64,000 nt of DNA, taken from the NCBI RefSeq assembly GCF_008692785.1, contig NZ_VXJV01000004.1, forward strand, positions 310,001 to 374,000. The letters are read 5' to 3'. The notes under the pieces are model-generated. The model was not told the origin of the DNA and did no database searches. It worked only from the letters and a program-made list of their open reading frames with translations. A program made the translations under genes and the position numbers. This DNA comes from Salmonella enterica subsp. diarizonae (lineage in GTDB: Bacteria; Pseudomonadota; Gammaproteobacteria; Enterobacterales; Enterobacteriaceae). This document shows, one piece after another, positions 19,554 through 28,117 of this stretch (its first letter is position 1; each line of letters opens with the position of its first letter).

Positions 19554-20462
19554 ATGGATGTAACTGGAGCAGGTTTGCACAATATTGAGACAAAATGGCT
19601 CTATGATTTTCTGACGCTGGAAAAGTGCCGTAATTTCTCTCAGGCCGCCATTATCCGCAACGTATCGCAACCGGCCTTTAGCCGCCGTATTCGCGCCCTG
19701 GAACATGCCGTGGGCGTTGAACTGTTTAACAGGCAGGTCTCGCCGCTACAGCTTTCCGAACAGGGTAAAATCTTTCATTCCCAGGTTCGCCATCTATTGC
19801 AGCAGTTGGAAAGTAATCTGACCGAACTGCGCGGCGGCAGCGATTATACGCTGCGTAAAATCAAGATTGCCGCCGCCCACTCGCTCTCCCTCGGCCTGTT
19901 GCCGACCATCGTTAAGCAGATGCCGACGCAGTTTACCTACTCCGTTGAGGCGATAGATGTCGATCAGGCAGTGGATATGTTACGTGAGGGGCAAAGCGAT
20001 TTTATCTTTTCTTATCACGATGAAAACCTGCAACAAGCGCCGTTTGATAATATCCGCCTGTTTGAGTCGCGACTGTTTCCCGTTTGCGCCAGCAATGGCC
20101 GGGGCGAGCCGCGCTATACGCTTGAGCAGCCGCACTTTCCCCTGCTTAATTACAGCCAGAACTCCTATATGGGCCGGCTGATAAATCGTACCCTGACTCG
20201 CCATGCTGAATTGAGTTTCAGTACATTTTTCGTCTCTTCAATGAGTGAATTGTTAAAACAAGTTGCGATGGACGGCTGCGGAATCGCCTGGTTGCCCGAG
20301 TATGCTATCCGTCAGGAGATTACCGACGGACGCCTGATAGTGCTTGATGCCGATGAACTGGTTATCCCGATTCAGGCTTATGCCTATCGCATGAGTACCC
20401 GCATGAGTCAGGTAGCCGAAACATTTTGGCGCGACCTGCGTGGGCTTCAGGCCGCGCTGTAG
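19554..20462 (+). CDS. hypT: HypT (YjiE/QseD), hypochlorite-responsive LysR-type regulator
   Basis: 302 residues. The N-terminal winged helix-turn-helix (NFSQAAIIRNVSQPAFSRRI) and effector domain are close to E. coli YjiE. In E. coli this regulator is activated by methionine oxidation by HOCl and controls methionine, cysteine and iron genes. Start chosen as the Met at 19554, giving the N-terminus MDVTGAGLHNIETKWLYDFL like the E. coli protein. Convergent with the downstream racemase gene (5-bp gap). Confidence 0.92.
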   Translation: MDVTGAGLHNIETKWLYDFLTLEKCRNFSQAAIIRNVSQPAFSRRIRALEHAVGVELFNRQVSPLQLSEQGKIFHSQVRHLLQQLESNLTELRGGSDYTLRKIKIAAAHSLSLGLLPTIVKQMPTQFTYSVEAIDVDQAVDMLREGQSDFIFSYHDENLQQAPFDNIRLFESRLFPVCASNGRGEPRYTLEQPHFPLLNYSQNSYMGRLINRTLTRHAELSFSTFFVSSMSELLKQVAMDGCGIAWLPEYAIRQEITDGRLIVLDADELVIPIQAYAYRMSTRMSQVAETFWRDLRGLQAAL

Positions 20463-20466
20463 ACAA

Positions 20467-21201
20467 TCAGGCGGTAAGGCGTTGTTCCCCGGCCACACAG
20501 GCGCGAGTGTCCGGCCAGGACTCATACCAACGAATCGCCGCGCGCACCAGCGACGCCGTGGAGTCAATCATCGGGCACGCTATCGCGCCCTCATGTCCGG
20601 CCACAATAAGCGGAATTTCGGTACAGCCCATAATAATTGCCTGAGCGCCACGGGCGATAAGGCTATCGATTTGCGGTAACAACAGCGCTTGCGCCGCAGG
20701 TTTATCGCCACGTTTAAGCGCATAAATAGCCTGCATCACCAGCGCCTGCCCCGCTTCTTCTGGCTGAATTAACGTCAGCCCATGCGCCAGAGCTTTCTTT
20801 TGATATAACCCGGTCGCCAGCGTCGCATTGGTCGCCAGCAGCCCAACGTGCCGCGCCGATGGCGGAATGTCTTCCAGGGTGGCGTCCAGGATGCTGATCA
20901 TCCGCGCTTTCGCGACGCTCTGTAAATCATCAAACCAATAATGCGCAGTGTTACACGGGATAACAATACACTCCGCCCCGGCATCTTCCAGCATATGCAG
21001 ATAACGCTCCAGATAACGGTATGGAGAAGGCCCGCCGGATAACAAACATGCTGTACGATCGGGAATATCAGGAATAGAGCTGACAATGAGCGGGATGTGT
21101 TGTTGATCACAACTGGCATGTCGCAGTTCAACAAATTTTTCCAACATATCCGCCGTTGCCGCAGGTCCCATCCCCCCCAGTATCCCAATGGTGTGTTTCA
21201 T
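20467..21201 (-). CDS. Aspartate/glutamate racemase-family protein
   Basis: 244 residues with the two family cysteines: CNTAHYWFDD (~81-90) and GCTEIPLIVAGHEG in the C-terminal third, plus N-terminal GILGGMGPAAT. Both are needed for cofactor-independent racemisation of acidic amino acids, so the protein looks catalytically intact. Resembles YgeA-type enzymes. The stop is 5 bp from the hypT stop; no other gene is in its transcript. Substrate unproven. Confidence 0.87.
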   Translation of the reverse strand: MKHTIGILGGMGPAATADMLEKFVELRHASCDQQHIPLIVSSIPDIPDRTACLLSGGPSPYRYLERYLHMLEDAGAECIVIPCNTAHYWFDDLQSVAKARMISILDATLEDIPPSARHVGLLATNATLATGLYQKKALAHGLTLIQPEEAGQALVMQAIYALKRGDKPAAQALLLPQIDSLIARGAQAIIMGCTEIPLIVAGHEGAIACPMIDSTASLVRAAIRWYESWPDTRACVAGEQRLTA

Positions 21202-21441
21202 CGCTTTTCCCGCTTATTTACGTCAAGGTCAGAAACACACTATCAACTTGATGTGTATATAAAAAATGCCGTTTTATTAGCGGCTATGCGTAAAAATCAT
21301 AACGGGTGTAAGAACCACGCGTTATGGCATTTTTAAGCAATCGATTGGCTACATAAGCGCTAAATTACTTTTGCAAGCCGCTAAATACCGTTTCGACATA
21401 CTGCGGGTCCTCCACTGCGAGTCTGTAAGCCCGTTTTGCCC

Positions 21442-21888
21442 TCATCGCCATAACTCCTGTCGGTGCAGAGGCAGCCGTGTTTTGCTTTTCGGCGCCAATG
21501 CGGGTATATCCCAGCGAATATGGCTATAAAGCAAATCTACAGTCTCCGTGGCGCTGTCTTCGGCGTCGCCATGATTGCTCATGCGTGAGATCCGCACATT
21601 GGTAAGCGTATAAATAATAAATGGCAGCATTGCTCCCTTATCACTACGGCATAATGTCAGCACGCCTTCTTTCACCGTTTTCCCGCTACAATAGTGCTCA
21701 TAGAGGCCAGGCGTAGCAAGATCGACAGGCTTTGTCAGCGTTAATCCTCCAATATATGCTCCTCTCGATTCACCGGGCTCCCGCTTCGCCGGGTTGTGGT
21801 TGTAAGCAATAAGTTTTATTTGTTTTTCGAAACCTTTGGTCTGGCTTTCGCCTTCAATACCGTCCAGTTTTAAATAGATGGCGTCCAT
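21442..21888 (-). CDS. Lone Hcp-like (type VI secretion tube) protein
   Basis: 148 residues from ATG 21888, which is immediately preceded by GGAGGGAGG. The Hcp signature is clear: MDAIYLKLDGIEGES at the start, KPVDLATPGLYEHYCSGKTVKEGVLTLCR in the middle, LTNVRISRM and a C-terminal ETVDLLYSHIRW. Hcp hexamers form the expelled tube of T6SS. There are no other T6SS genes in the window, so it is an orphan. A frame extending 58 codons upstream could add a hydrophobic N-terminus, but the family starts at the chosen Met. Confidence 0.8.
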   Translation of the reverse strand: MDAIYLKLDGIEGESQTKGFEKQIKLIAYNHNPAKREPGESRGAYIGGLTLTKPVDLATPGLYEHYCSGKTVKEGVLTLCRSDKGAMLPFIIYTLTNVRISRMSNHGDAEDSATETVDLLYSHIRWDIPALAPKSKTRLPLHRQELWR

Positions 21889-22062
21889 CCTCCCTCCGTG
21901 ATTATCAGGCGGCAAAGCAGGCTGACAAGGACAGAACGCCAACAATGAAAGAACGTTCCATTTTCCAGCCATCTCGTTGGTATCCCTATATACCAGGTTA
22001 AATGCCCAACGATTTGATATAACTGGATTCTTGCTAAATACCTTCTGCCATAAACAATCCAT

Positions 22063-22528
22063 TTTACAATAACATTACTGACGTAAAATCTATTACGCCT
22101 GGCATTCAAACATCGTTCTCTGAATAACCATAGCCGCTATAAGAACCATATCAAAAAAGAAATATCAATATTATTTCTTATTTTTATCCGAGAAATTACT
22201 TAATCGCACAGAATCAGAATATAGACAATTCTTATTCCTTTTCACATCAATGGGTTTTTTAGACTTTTGTAATATCAATAACAACCATTCCAATAGAACA
22301 TATTTAGTATGTGAATATATTTAATGCTTTTATCTCGCGCTGAGTTATCACAGTAATAAATGATTTGCATCAAAAATGCGCTTTTCAGCGCCACGTATTT
22401 TTGGGCACCATTGATAAAATCACGTTTCAGATTAAACGACATGTTCTATGGTCAGGCGATATGACTTTGTGCCCGCAAGATACAGCAGCCGCTTTACCCT
22501 TACGTTTAGTCGTGGTACGTTAGGTCAC
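22063..22528. other. AT-rich intergenic region upstream of trpS2 leader
   Basis: About 465 bp with very low GC between 22120 and 22340, typical of H-NS-bound DNA. It must hold the divergent promoters for the Hcp-like gene and the trpS2 leader transcript. No gene is apparent. Confidence 0.45.
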
Positions 22529-22588
22529 ATGAACATGAAACGATCCAACGCTACGCAACATCATCTCCGTTGGTGGCTGCCTTCCTGA
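22529..22588 (+). CDS. Putative Trp leader peptide of trpS2
   Basis: A 19-codon ORF, MNMKRSNATQHHLRWWLPS, with two adjacent Trp codons (22571-22576) four codons before the TGA. The second ATG (22535) has AGGT 9 nt upstream and may be the true start. Tandem codons for the amino acid a downstream gene charges, followed by alternative hairpins, are the textbook sign of ribosome-mediated attenuation. The peptide sequence is read directly; its function is inferred. Confidence 0.7.
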   Translation: MNMKRSNATQHHLRWWLPS

Positions 22589-22639
22589 AGGCGGCACGGA
22601 TCAGTATTCCTCTTTAAGTAGCCGCCGAAAGGCGGCTAC
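22575..22639 (+). promoter_or_regulatory. Candidate attenuator with mutually exclusive stems upstream of trpS2
   Basis: Segment 1 GCTGCCTTC (22575-22583) pairs with segment 2 GAAGGCGGC (22587-22595). Segment 2 (GGCGGC, 22590-22595) can instead pair with segment 3 GCCGCC (22621-22626). Segment 3 otherwise pairs with segment 4 GGCGGC (22631-22636), inside the perfect hairpin GTAGCCGCC-GAAA-GGCGGCTAC (22618-22639). A ribosome stalled on the Trp codons would mask segment 1 and favour 2:3. The 3:4 hairpin is followed by TGTGTTT, a weak U run, so termination strength is uncertain. Confidence 0.65.
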
Positions 22640-22689
22640 TGTGTTTCGGGACGTCTTTCGGCTTTACAGTAAGCATAAAGGAGTCCTTA

Positions 22690-23703
22690 ATGAACACCCT
22701 TCCCACGATTCTGACAGGCGATCGCCCCACCGGCGCGCTGCACCTCGGCCATTATGTCGGTTCACTACGCCAGCGCGTCGCGCTGCAGCAGGATCACCAA
22801 CAGTATGTCCTGATTGCCGACCTCCAGGGACTCACCGATAACGGCAGTAATCCACAAAAAATCCGCGATAATATCCCGGAAGTATTAGCCGACTATCTGG
22901 CCGTCGGTATCGATCCCGCGCTGACGACGATCTGCCTGCAATCCGCTTTACCCGCCCTCGCCGAATTAACGGTGCTGTATATGAATATTGTTACCGTCGC
23001 CCGAGTAGAGCGTAATCCCACGGTAAAAAATGAGATTGCCCAGAAAGGCTTTGCCCGTTCTCTGCCGGTCGGGTTTATGGTGTATCCCATTAGCCAGGCG
23101 GCAGATATCACCGCTTTTAAGGCCGAGCGGGTACCGGTTGGCGACGATCAGTTGCCAATGATTGAGCAAACGAATGAGATCGTCCATAAGATGAATAATC
23201 TTTTCTCCTCGCCGGTATTGCGGCACTGTCAGGCGCTACTGAGCGATACCGGCCGGTTGCCCGGCATTGACGGCAGCGCCAAGATGTCGAAATCGCTCGG
23301 CAATACCCTGCTCCTTTCCGCCAGCGAAGAGACCATTCACCGTGCAGTCAGCGCGATGTATACCGATCCCGGGCATTTAAAAATTAGCGATCCGGGAAAA
23401 ATAGAAGGTAACGTCGTCTTTACGTGGCTGGATGCGTTCTATCCTGATAAAGCCAAAGTCGCGGCGATGAAAGCACATTATCAACAAGGCGGATTAGGCG
23501 ATCGTGTCTGTAAAAATGAGCTGGAGAGCTGTCTGCAAGAGCTGATCGCGCCAATACGAGAACGGCGGGCAACCTTTATTGCGGATAAGGGAATGCTGTT
23601 AGAATTGCTGAAAAAAGGCAGCGAGCGGGCACATGAAGTCACTCAAAAGACGCTACAGGAAGTGAAGCGTGGACTGGGTCTGCCCACACTATTCCAGGTA
23701 TGA
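22690..23703 (+). CDS. trpS2: TrpS2, second tryptophanyl-tRNA synthetase
   Basis: 337 residues, a class I synthetase: the HIGH motif is HLGH (18-21) and KMSKS is at 198-202, so it is probably active. It charges tRNA-Trp with tryptophan. Enterobacteria have a housekeeping trpS elsewhere; a second copy of this type often gives resistance to tryptophan analogues such as indolmycin (known for other bacteria). Ribosome site AAAGGAG 6 nt before the ATG. Preceded by the putative Trp leader. Convergent with uxuR; the two genes abut with no spacer. Confidence 0.9.
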   Translation: MNTLPTILTGDRPTGALHLGHYVGSLRQRVALQQDHQQYVLIADLQGLTDNGSNPQKIRDNIPEVLADYLAVGIDPALTTICLQSALPALAELTVLYMNIVTVARVERNPTVKNEIAQKGFARSLPVGFMVYPISQAADITAFKAERVPVGDDQLPMIEQTNEIVHKMNNLFSSPVLRHCQALLSDTGRLPGIDGSAKMSKSLGNTLLLSASEETIHRAVSAMYTDPGHLKISDPGKIEGNVVFTWLDAFYPDKAKVAAMKAHYQQGGLGDRVCKNELESCLQELIAPIRERRATFIADKGMLLELLKKGSERAHEVTQKTLQEVKRGLGLPTLFQV

Positions 23704-24477
23704 TCAGGCGTCGACTTTGTCCAACGGCCATGACTCAAACAGGTAGCCGTCAAAGTAAATGTCATCGACATTGGAAAACTCCAGCAGACGCTGCTTCACG
23801 TTCTCCAGGTGCTGCCACATCGCCAGCTTCGCTGCGCGGGCATCTTTCTTAATTAACGCCGCGAGGATCTGCTTATGATCTACCAGCCACTCTTTACGGT
23901 AAAGCGTATCGCCCAGATGGCTATGAAGCTGGAGCCACATCGGGTTATTTTCACGCCATTGCCAGGACTGGCGGAAGAGCTCTACCAACATGCTGTTATG
24001 GGTCGCTTCAGCAATAGCCAGATGAAACTGCATATCGCCGCTTTCTGAGCCGCCCGGCGCGCTGGAGGCTAGCTCTCGCTCTTCCAGTTGTAATGCCTGG
24101 CGCATTTTAATGATGTCTTCACGGGTGGCCTGCAGAGCGGCAAATTCAGCGATGTTGCTTTCCAGCAACTGACGCGCCTGCAACAGTTCAAACGGTCCGG
24201 CGTCATTACAGTGGTTGACGTCAGCGCCTTCAATCTCGTCATCATCCGCGCTGTCGAGCACGTAAATTCCGGCGCCGCGCCGAACTTCAACCAGACCTTT
24301 AATTTCCAGCATGATCAACGCTTCACGCACGACGGTGCGTGTCACGTTGAGCCTCTCAGCGATCTCTCGCTCCGGCGGCAAGCGCTCCCCGGGGCGGTAC
24401 GGCGTCTGAACAATCAGATCGCGTATCATTGCGCCCACTTCCTGGTAGGGTCTTTGCTGAGAAGTGTTTAATTTCAT
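23704..24477 (-). CDS. uxuR: UxuR, GntR-family repressor of hexuronate genes
   Basis: 257 residues. The N-terminal winged helix (RPYQEVGAMIRDLI, ERLPPEREIAERLNVTRTVV) and C-terminal FCD effector domain are almost the same as E. coli UxuR, including the C-terminus DGYLFESWPLDKVDA. It represses D-fructuronate/glucuronate catabolic genes and is released by fructuronate. The usual neighbours uxuA and uxuB are not here. A matching operator lies upstream (next entry). Confidence 0.92.
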   Translation of the reverse strand: MKLNTSQQRPYQEVGAMIRDLIVQTPYRPGERLPPEREIAERLNVTRTVVREALIMLEIKGLVEVRRGAGIYVLDSADDDEIEGADVNHCNDAGPFELLQARQLLESNIAEFAALQATREDIIKMRQALQLEERELASSAPGGSESGDMQFHLAIAEATHNSMLVELFRQSWQWRENNPMWLQLHSHLGDTLYRKEWLVDHKQILAALIKKDARAAKLAMWQHLENVKQRLLEFSNVDDIYFDGYLFESWPLDKVDA

Positions 24478-24691
24478 ATTGGTTGTGCCCGTCCGATGCG
24501 ATTTCCCGGTGTCAGACTATAGCATTTGTAAAGAGGGATAGCACGCTTAGCACACCAAAAACGCGAAACTGGTCAACCAGCAGCACAATAATGTGCCCCA
24601 TTTTCGGCAGCGAAGCCAGATGAAGGGAAAAATAATAGATAATACACCACTGATGATCCACCTTTAACCCTGACACCTGGAGATGAATGCT

Positions 24692-24711
24692 ATTATTGGT
24701 TTACCAATAAT
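24692..24711. promoter_or_regulatory. UxuR/ExuR-type operator
   Basis: ATTATTGG-TTTA-CCAATAAT is a perfect palindrome with core TTGGTTTACCAA, one base off the UxuR/ExuR core TTGGTATACCAA. It lies 215 bp upstream of uxuR and 119 bp upstream of the divergent hydrolase gene, so it could control either. Confidence 0.65.
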
Positions 24712-24829
24712 GAATTTATCAACCAAAAATCATTCCATAAAATGTGCTTGTACATTGACAGGAACAAAGCCCCTGAAATAACGTGATCGGCGAAAATCCA
24801 GCCCGCCCCCTTTGTATCAAGAACGCGTT

Positions 24830-25495
24830 ATGATAAAAAACACTGTGTTTTTCGCCCCTGGCATATCCGGAGGCAGCAACACCTCCAGCCTGTCGAGCGG
24901 CCATCGCCGGGCAGCGATTATTCTGCATGAAATTTATGGTATTAACGATCATATCCAACGCGCAGGCCATGAATGGATGACGCGTGGATTCGACGTCTAT
25001 ACTCCCACGTTGTTTCCTCACAACACCCCCTTTCGCTATGAACAGCAACAAGAGGCTTACCGTCACTTTTCAGAAAATGTCGGTTTTGATCCCGCCATCG
25101 TGACCACGTTACTCAACGATCTCAGAGCGCAGTACGAGACGCTGATCGTCATTGGATATAGCGTCGGCGCAACGCTCGCATGGCTAAGTGCGGCCAGTGG
25201 GTTATGCGATGGCGTCATTTGCTATTACGGTTCCCGTATACGCCAATACCCCCATCTTACGCCTCTCTGTCCGGCGCTGGTTATTATCGCGCGTTATGAG
25301 CCGGCATTTGATCCCCTCGCCATGCGACAGACGCTGGAAAAGTGCCCTCGGGTGCAGTGTAAAATGTACGATGCGCGGCGCGGATTCTGTAATGCTGATA
25401 GCGCCACCTTCGATGCCGCATTATCTCATCAGGTAATGGACGATGTGACCGTATTTATTCGCGACATCACCCATGCAAACACATTGTCCGATTGA
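24830..25495 (+). CDS. Dienelactone hydrolase-family protein with altered active site
   Basis: 221 residues from ATG 24830 (the longer frame uses TTG). An alpha/beta hydrolase of the DLH family: HEIYGINDHI near the start and a nucleophile elbow GYSVGA with Ser where canonical dienelactone hydrolases have Cys. The region that should carry the catalytic His (consensus A.HGF.N) reads ARRGFCN, so the His appears to be Arg (CGC; one transition from CAC). Substrate unknown and catalysis doubtful. Lies next to uxuR behind a UxuR-type operator. Confidence 0.75.
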   Translation: MIKNTVFFAPGISGGSNTSSLSSGHRRAAIILHEIYGINDHIQRAGHEWMTRGFDVYTPTLFPHNTPFRYEQQQEAYRHFSENVGFDPAIVTTLLNDLRAQYETLIVIGYSVGATLAWLSAASGLCDGVICYYGSRIRQYPHLTPLCPALVIIARYEPAFDPLAMRQTLEKCPRVQCKMYDARRGFCNADSATFDAALSHQVMDDVTVFIRDITHANTLSD

Positions 25496-25511
25496 GGCCA
25501 GATTTTCAGCT

Positions 25512-25973
25512 TTAGTGGATACTTTTTTCAACGAGCTGTTCCAGTTTTTTCAAAGCCTGTATGGCTGCGGTATCAAGACCATAACGTTGCAGCGTTTCAG
25601 CCGGATGATAACTGACCAACGTTCGCCCATCGGCTTGCTGGCTAATGAGAACCCGAAACGGTAAATCCAGCGCCAGTTCGGGGTGCGTCAGCATGAGAGG
25701 CGTTCCGCCTTTAGGATTGCCAAAGACCAGAACCGTTGTCGGCGGCATTTTCAGGTTAACATCCTGTGCCGCTCTGGCATGGTCAAATTCTCCAAATAAT
25801 ACCAGACCGTGATCAGCGACAGCTTGCATTAACCGCGACCGGGTCTGCGGATAGTCATAAGCGCTGTAGGTTTTAACTATAGTTATCACTCCATCCTCCG
25901 TTGCAAAGCCAGGCCTTATTAAGGTTAACATCAAGGTTACCGCCAGTAAAAAAGGCTTTAAAATAGTCCTCAT
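25512..25973 (-). CDS. Secreted DUF302-family protein
   Basis: 153 residues from ATG 25973 (GAGAGGA just upstream). A signal peptide is clear (basic start MRTILKP, hydrophobic core, cleavage after GFA), so it is periplasmic. The DUF302 core is recognisable: YSAYDYPQTRSRLMQAVADH, LVLFGEFDHARAA, VLVFGNPKGGTPLM. The family is widespread and small; a role in binding small ligands or haem has been suggested but not settled. Convergent with the hydrolase gene (16-bp gap). Confidence 0.8.
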   Translation of the reverse strand: MRTILKPFLLAVTLMLTLIRPGFATEDGVITIVKTYSAYDYPQTRSRLMQAVADHGLVLFGEFDHARAAQDVNLKMPPTTVLVFGNPKGGTPLMLTHPELALDLPFRVLISQQADGRTLVSYHPAETLQRYGLDTAAIQALKKLEQLVEKSIH

Positions 25974-26177
25974 TCCTCTCTCTCCCTGACCCAATACCCA
26001 TGAGTAAATGCGACACAGACGATATACAGGTTAAAAATCAGTCATCGTACTGTACCGCTTATTATTGCATTGAACAGCTCATCACTAAAAAAGCAGACGG
26101 CAGGACAAAAAATTCAGACATCTGAACAAGTTTAAATAAAGATGATACATCCTGACTTAGCGACAGTATGGTAATTA

Positions 26178-27089
26178 TTATGTCACCACATCATCTTCTT
26201 CAGCCCGCTGGGTAAGAAAAAATATACTCCGCTCAGTAAGATAATAGATACTACAAGCCAACTCTTCAGAGATACGAAGCATCATTACGTAGTGATGATG
26301 CGACTTTTCTTGTGCAATTGGCGGAAATATTTCTGACTCCAGCACATTACTTAAAAAATGAAATTTACGCTCATATTCAGCAGATATAACGCCTCTCGTC
26401 ATCAGATTTGCCATTAGCGTATTTAAACTATCTTGCTCATGATATACGATACCCTTTCTCTCATGAATTCTGATAAGAACTCTTCTGAAGACAGCGTGGC
26501 ATTCACTTACGACACGGGCAAAATCATTAAGCATCAGACGATTATACGCTTCCATAAGATCGTATTCGACAAAACCATACTCTCCTGGGGAATACAAATA
26601 ATAACGTATATTTTTAAGACGTTTTATTCTGCGCAACCTTACGATTCTACCATTTTCATATCGATATTTTAAATCATGATCATGAAATATATTATTTAAT
26701 TCACTAATCGCTTTATCTGGTTCTAACCCAAGCGTGACTTCATAGGTCCGAAGGTAAGTGTCTATATATTTAAAAGCAAGCTCAATTGCATCAATATGTT
26801 TTCTTTTATCGTCTGTTTTTAATAACAAATTACTAATTTCATCCAGATATGACGTTGAATGCGCATATAGGGTGAATAAGCCATACTCTTTGCGTAGCGT
26901 CTTACATATCCTTCGATAAACTTCGTCAGAATGACTATTATGATAACAGTATAATGTCATATCATAAAAAGAGGAGCAACTCCCTAACGTATTGATAATC
27001 AATACAATTATCTGCTCGAGTATTTCTAACGGAATATCTTCATATAACAGGTCGCTATGTCTTAGTGAGTATGGTTTAAAGGTGTGCAT
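26178..27089 (-). CDS. AbiJ N-terminal-domain (STM4504/CBY_0614-type) protein, possible abortive-infection factor
   Basis: 303 residues, AT-rich. The N-terminal ~160 residues (FKPYSLRHSDLLYEDIPLEI, then CKTLRKEYGLFTL and AFKYIDTY.RTYEVTLGLEPDKAISELNNIF.DHDLKYRYENG) match my memory of the AbiJ_NTD4 domain seen in STM4504/CBY_0614-like proteins, many of which lie in defence regions. The C-terminal half is helical and unrecognised. No catalytic motif identified. It stands alone in the gene-poor, AT-rich stretch where antiphage genes commonly sit in this chromosomal region. Antiphage role is inferred. Confidence 0.55.
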   Translation of the reverse strand: MHTFKPYSLRHSDLLYEDIPLEILEQIIVLIINTLGSCSSFYDMTLYCYHNSHSDEVYRRICKTLRKEYGLFTLYAHSTSYLDEISNLLLKTDDKRKHIDAIELAFKYIDTYLRTYEVTLGLEPDKAISELNNIFHDHDLKYRYENGRIVRLRRIKRLKNIRYYLYSPGEYGFVEYDLMEAYNRLMLNDFARVVSECHAVFRRVLIRIHERKGIVYHEQDSLNTLMANLMTRGVISAEYERKFHFLSNVLESEIFPPIAQEKSHHHYVMMLRISEELACSIYYLTERSIFFLTQRAEEDDVVT

Positions 27090-27399
27090 ACCTCCCCCTG
27101 TAACCGCAACAGAACATATCTCTGGATAGCGTCACATTACTCTGTTTCAGCAAGACAGGCGTTAATATCAGCTCAACAGTGGGGCATTTTTTCTGATTTT
27201 TTAATTATATTGAGTGATTATTTATATTCAATATAAATGATAATCAAAGTAAAGGGGCTTACGTAATTATGACGTTACGGGTGATGAGGCTGGAGTCTTC
27301 ATATAGGGTGAGACGTGAGATCCCATTATTCTATCTGCCCTCCCTTCTCAACCACAAAATTATCTCAACAGAAAAAATCAATAAGCAGTTCAACATTCC
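27090..27399. other. AT-rich intergenic region upstream of the AbiJ-like gene
   Basis: 310 bp. An inverted repeat TATATTGA (27206-27213) / TCAATATA (27228-27235), centred 131 bp upstream of the AbiJ-like gene, may be an operator. No gene seen. Confidence 0.4.
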
Positions 27400-27630
27400 C
27401 TAAACCGATTGAGTGGATATAGCAATACGCTCACCTGACGACAGTACAATCAACGTATCTTCCTGTCTATGAGATTTGTTTTTCCTTTTTCCAGAGATCT
27501 GCTCAACCAGCGCCACTATTCTTTTATGCGCTACAGTCTCATCGCGTTTCAGCTCAATGACAACAAAACAACGAGGCGTCGCCCGGTTGCCCAGGTGTGA
27601 TAAGTCTTTATCATACAAATAGTTATTCAA
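27400..27630 (-). CDS. Small hypothetical protein or gene remnant
   Basis: 76 codons, read PRCFVVIELKRDETVAHKRI...GKRKNKSHRQEDTLIVLSSG. I do not recognise a family; the composition is plausible for a real protein but the ATG has no good ribosome site (TTAATGTAAAGTTGAATA upstream). It may be the remnant of a larger gene. It lies where E. coli has iraD/yjiC, but it does not look like IraD. Confidence 0.35.
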   Translation of the reverse strand: MNNYLYDKDLSHLGNRATPRCFVVIELKRDETVAHKRIVALVEQISGKRKNKSHRQEDTLIVLSSGERIAISTQSV

Positions 27631-28117
27631 CTTTACATTAACCTAAACTCACCCTTTACCCATTCCCAACGCGGACAGCGGATGTCCGGAATAGCTATAG
27701 ATCTCTTCTCCCCCCCTTCTGATTTAATTGCCTGATATACCAAGAATAATATCGTTTTACAAAATGTTAGGGAATATGTTGCTACACCAGACGATGATAG
27801 CCATCCCTTAGAAAAGTAGCCAAACGGAACCGTCTGAAGTCAAAACAATGAGAACAGTAAGCAGGATAACAGGAGATTTGTCCCCAGTTTGCTCGAGGAT
27901 AGGATGCCGAGAATAGCCTCTTAGTCATTATCTTTTCATAACTTACTGATTTTTAATATTTAAGTTGTAAATCATGACTAAAGTTAACATTTTTTGTGAC
28001 ATGTTCCACAATTAGTAACGATGGTGGTTTTTAAAACACTGGTTTAGGTTCATATTGTAGACAATGAAAGAGAATGAAAAATGATGAAAGGTTTTAACAG
28101 CGTTCAATGGAGAGCTT
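27631..28117. other. Intergenic region upstream of the DeoR-type regulator
   Basis: 487 bp, AT-rich after 27920, holding the regulator promoter and direct repeats (next entry). No ORF with coding features. Confidence 0.45.
28063..28089 (+). promoter_or_regulatory. Three direct repeats at 10-bp spacing: candidate DeoR-type operator
   Basis: AATGAAA (28063), AATGAAA (28073) and GATGAAA (28083) recur exactly every 10 bp, on one face of the helix, 29 bp before the regulator start. DeoR-family repressors commonly bind such short direct repeats. Autoregulation is inferred. Confidence 0.5.

Noticed and set aside
27400-27630. iraD (yjiD) at its E. coli position
   Set aside because: The 76-residue protein does not match IraD; I left it unassigned.
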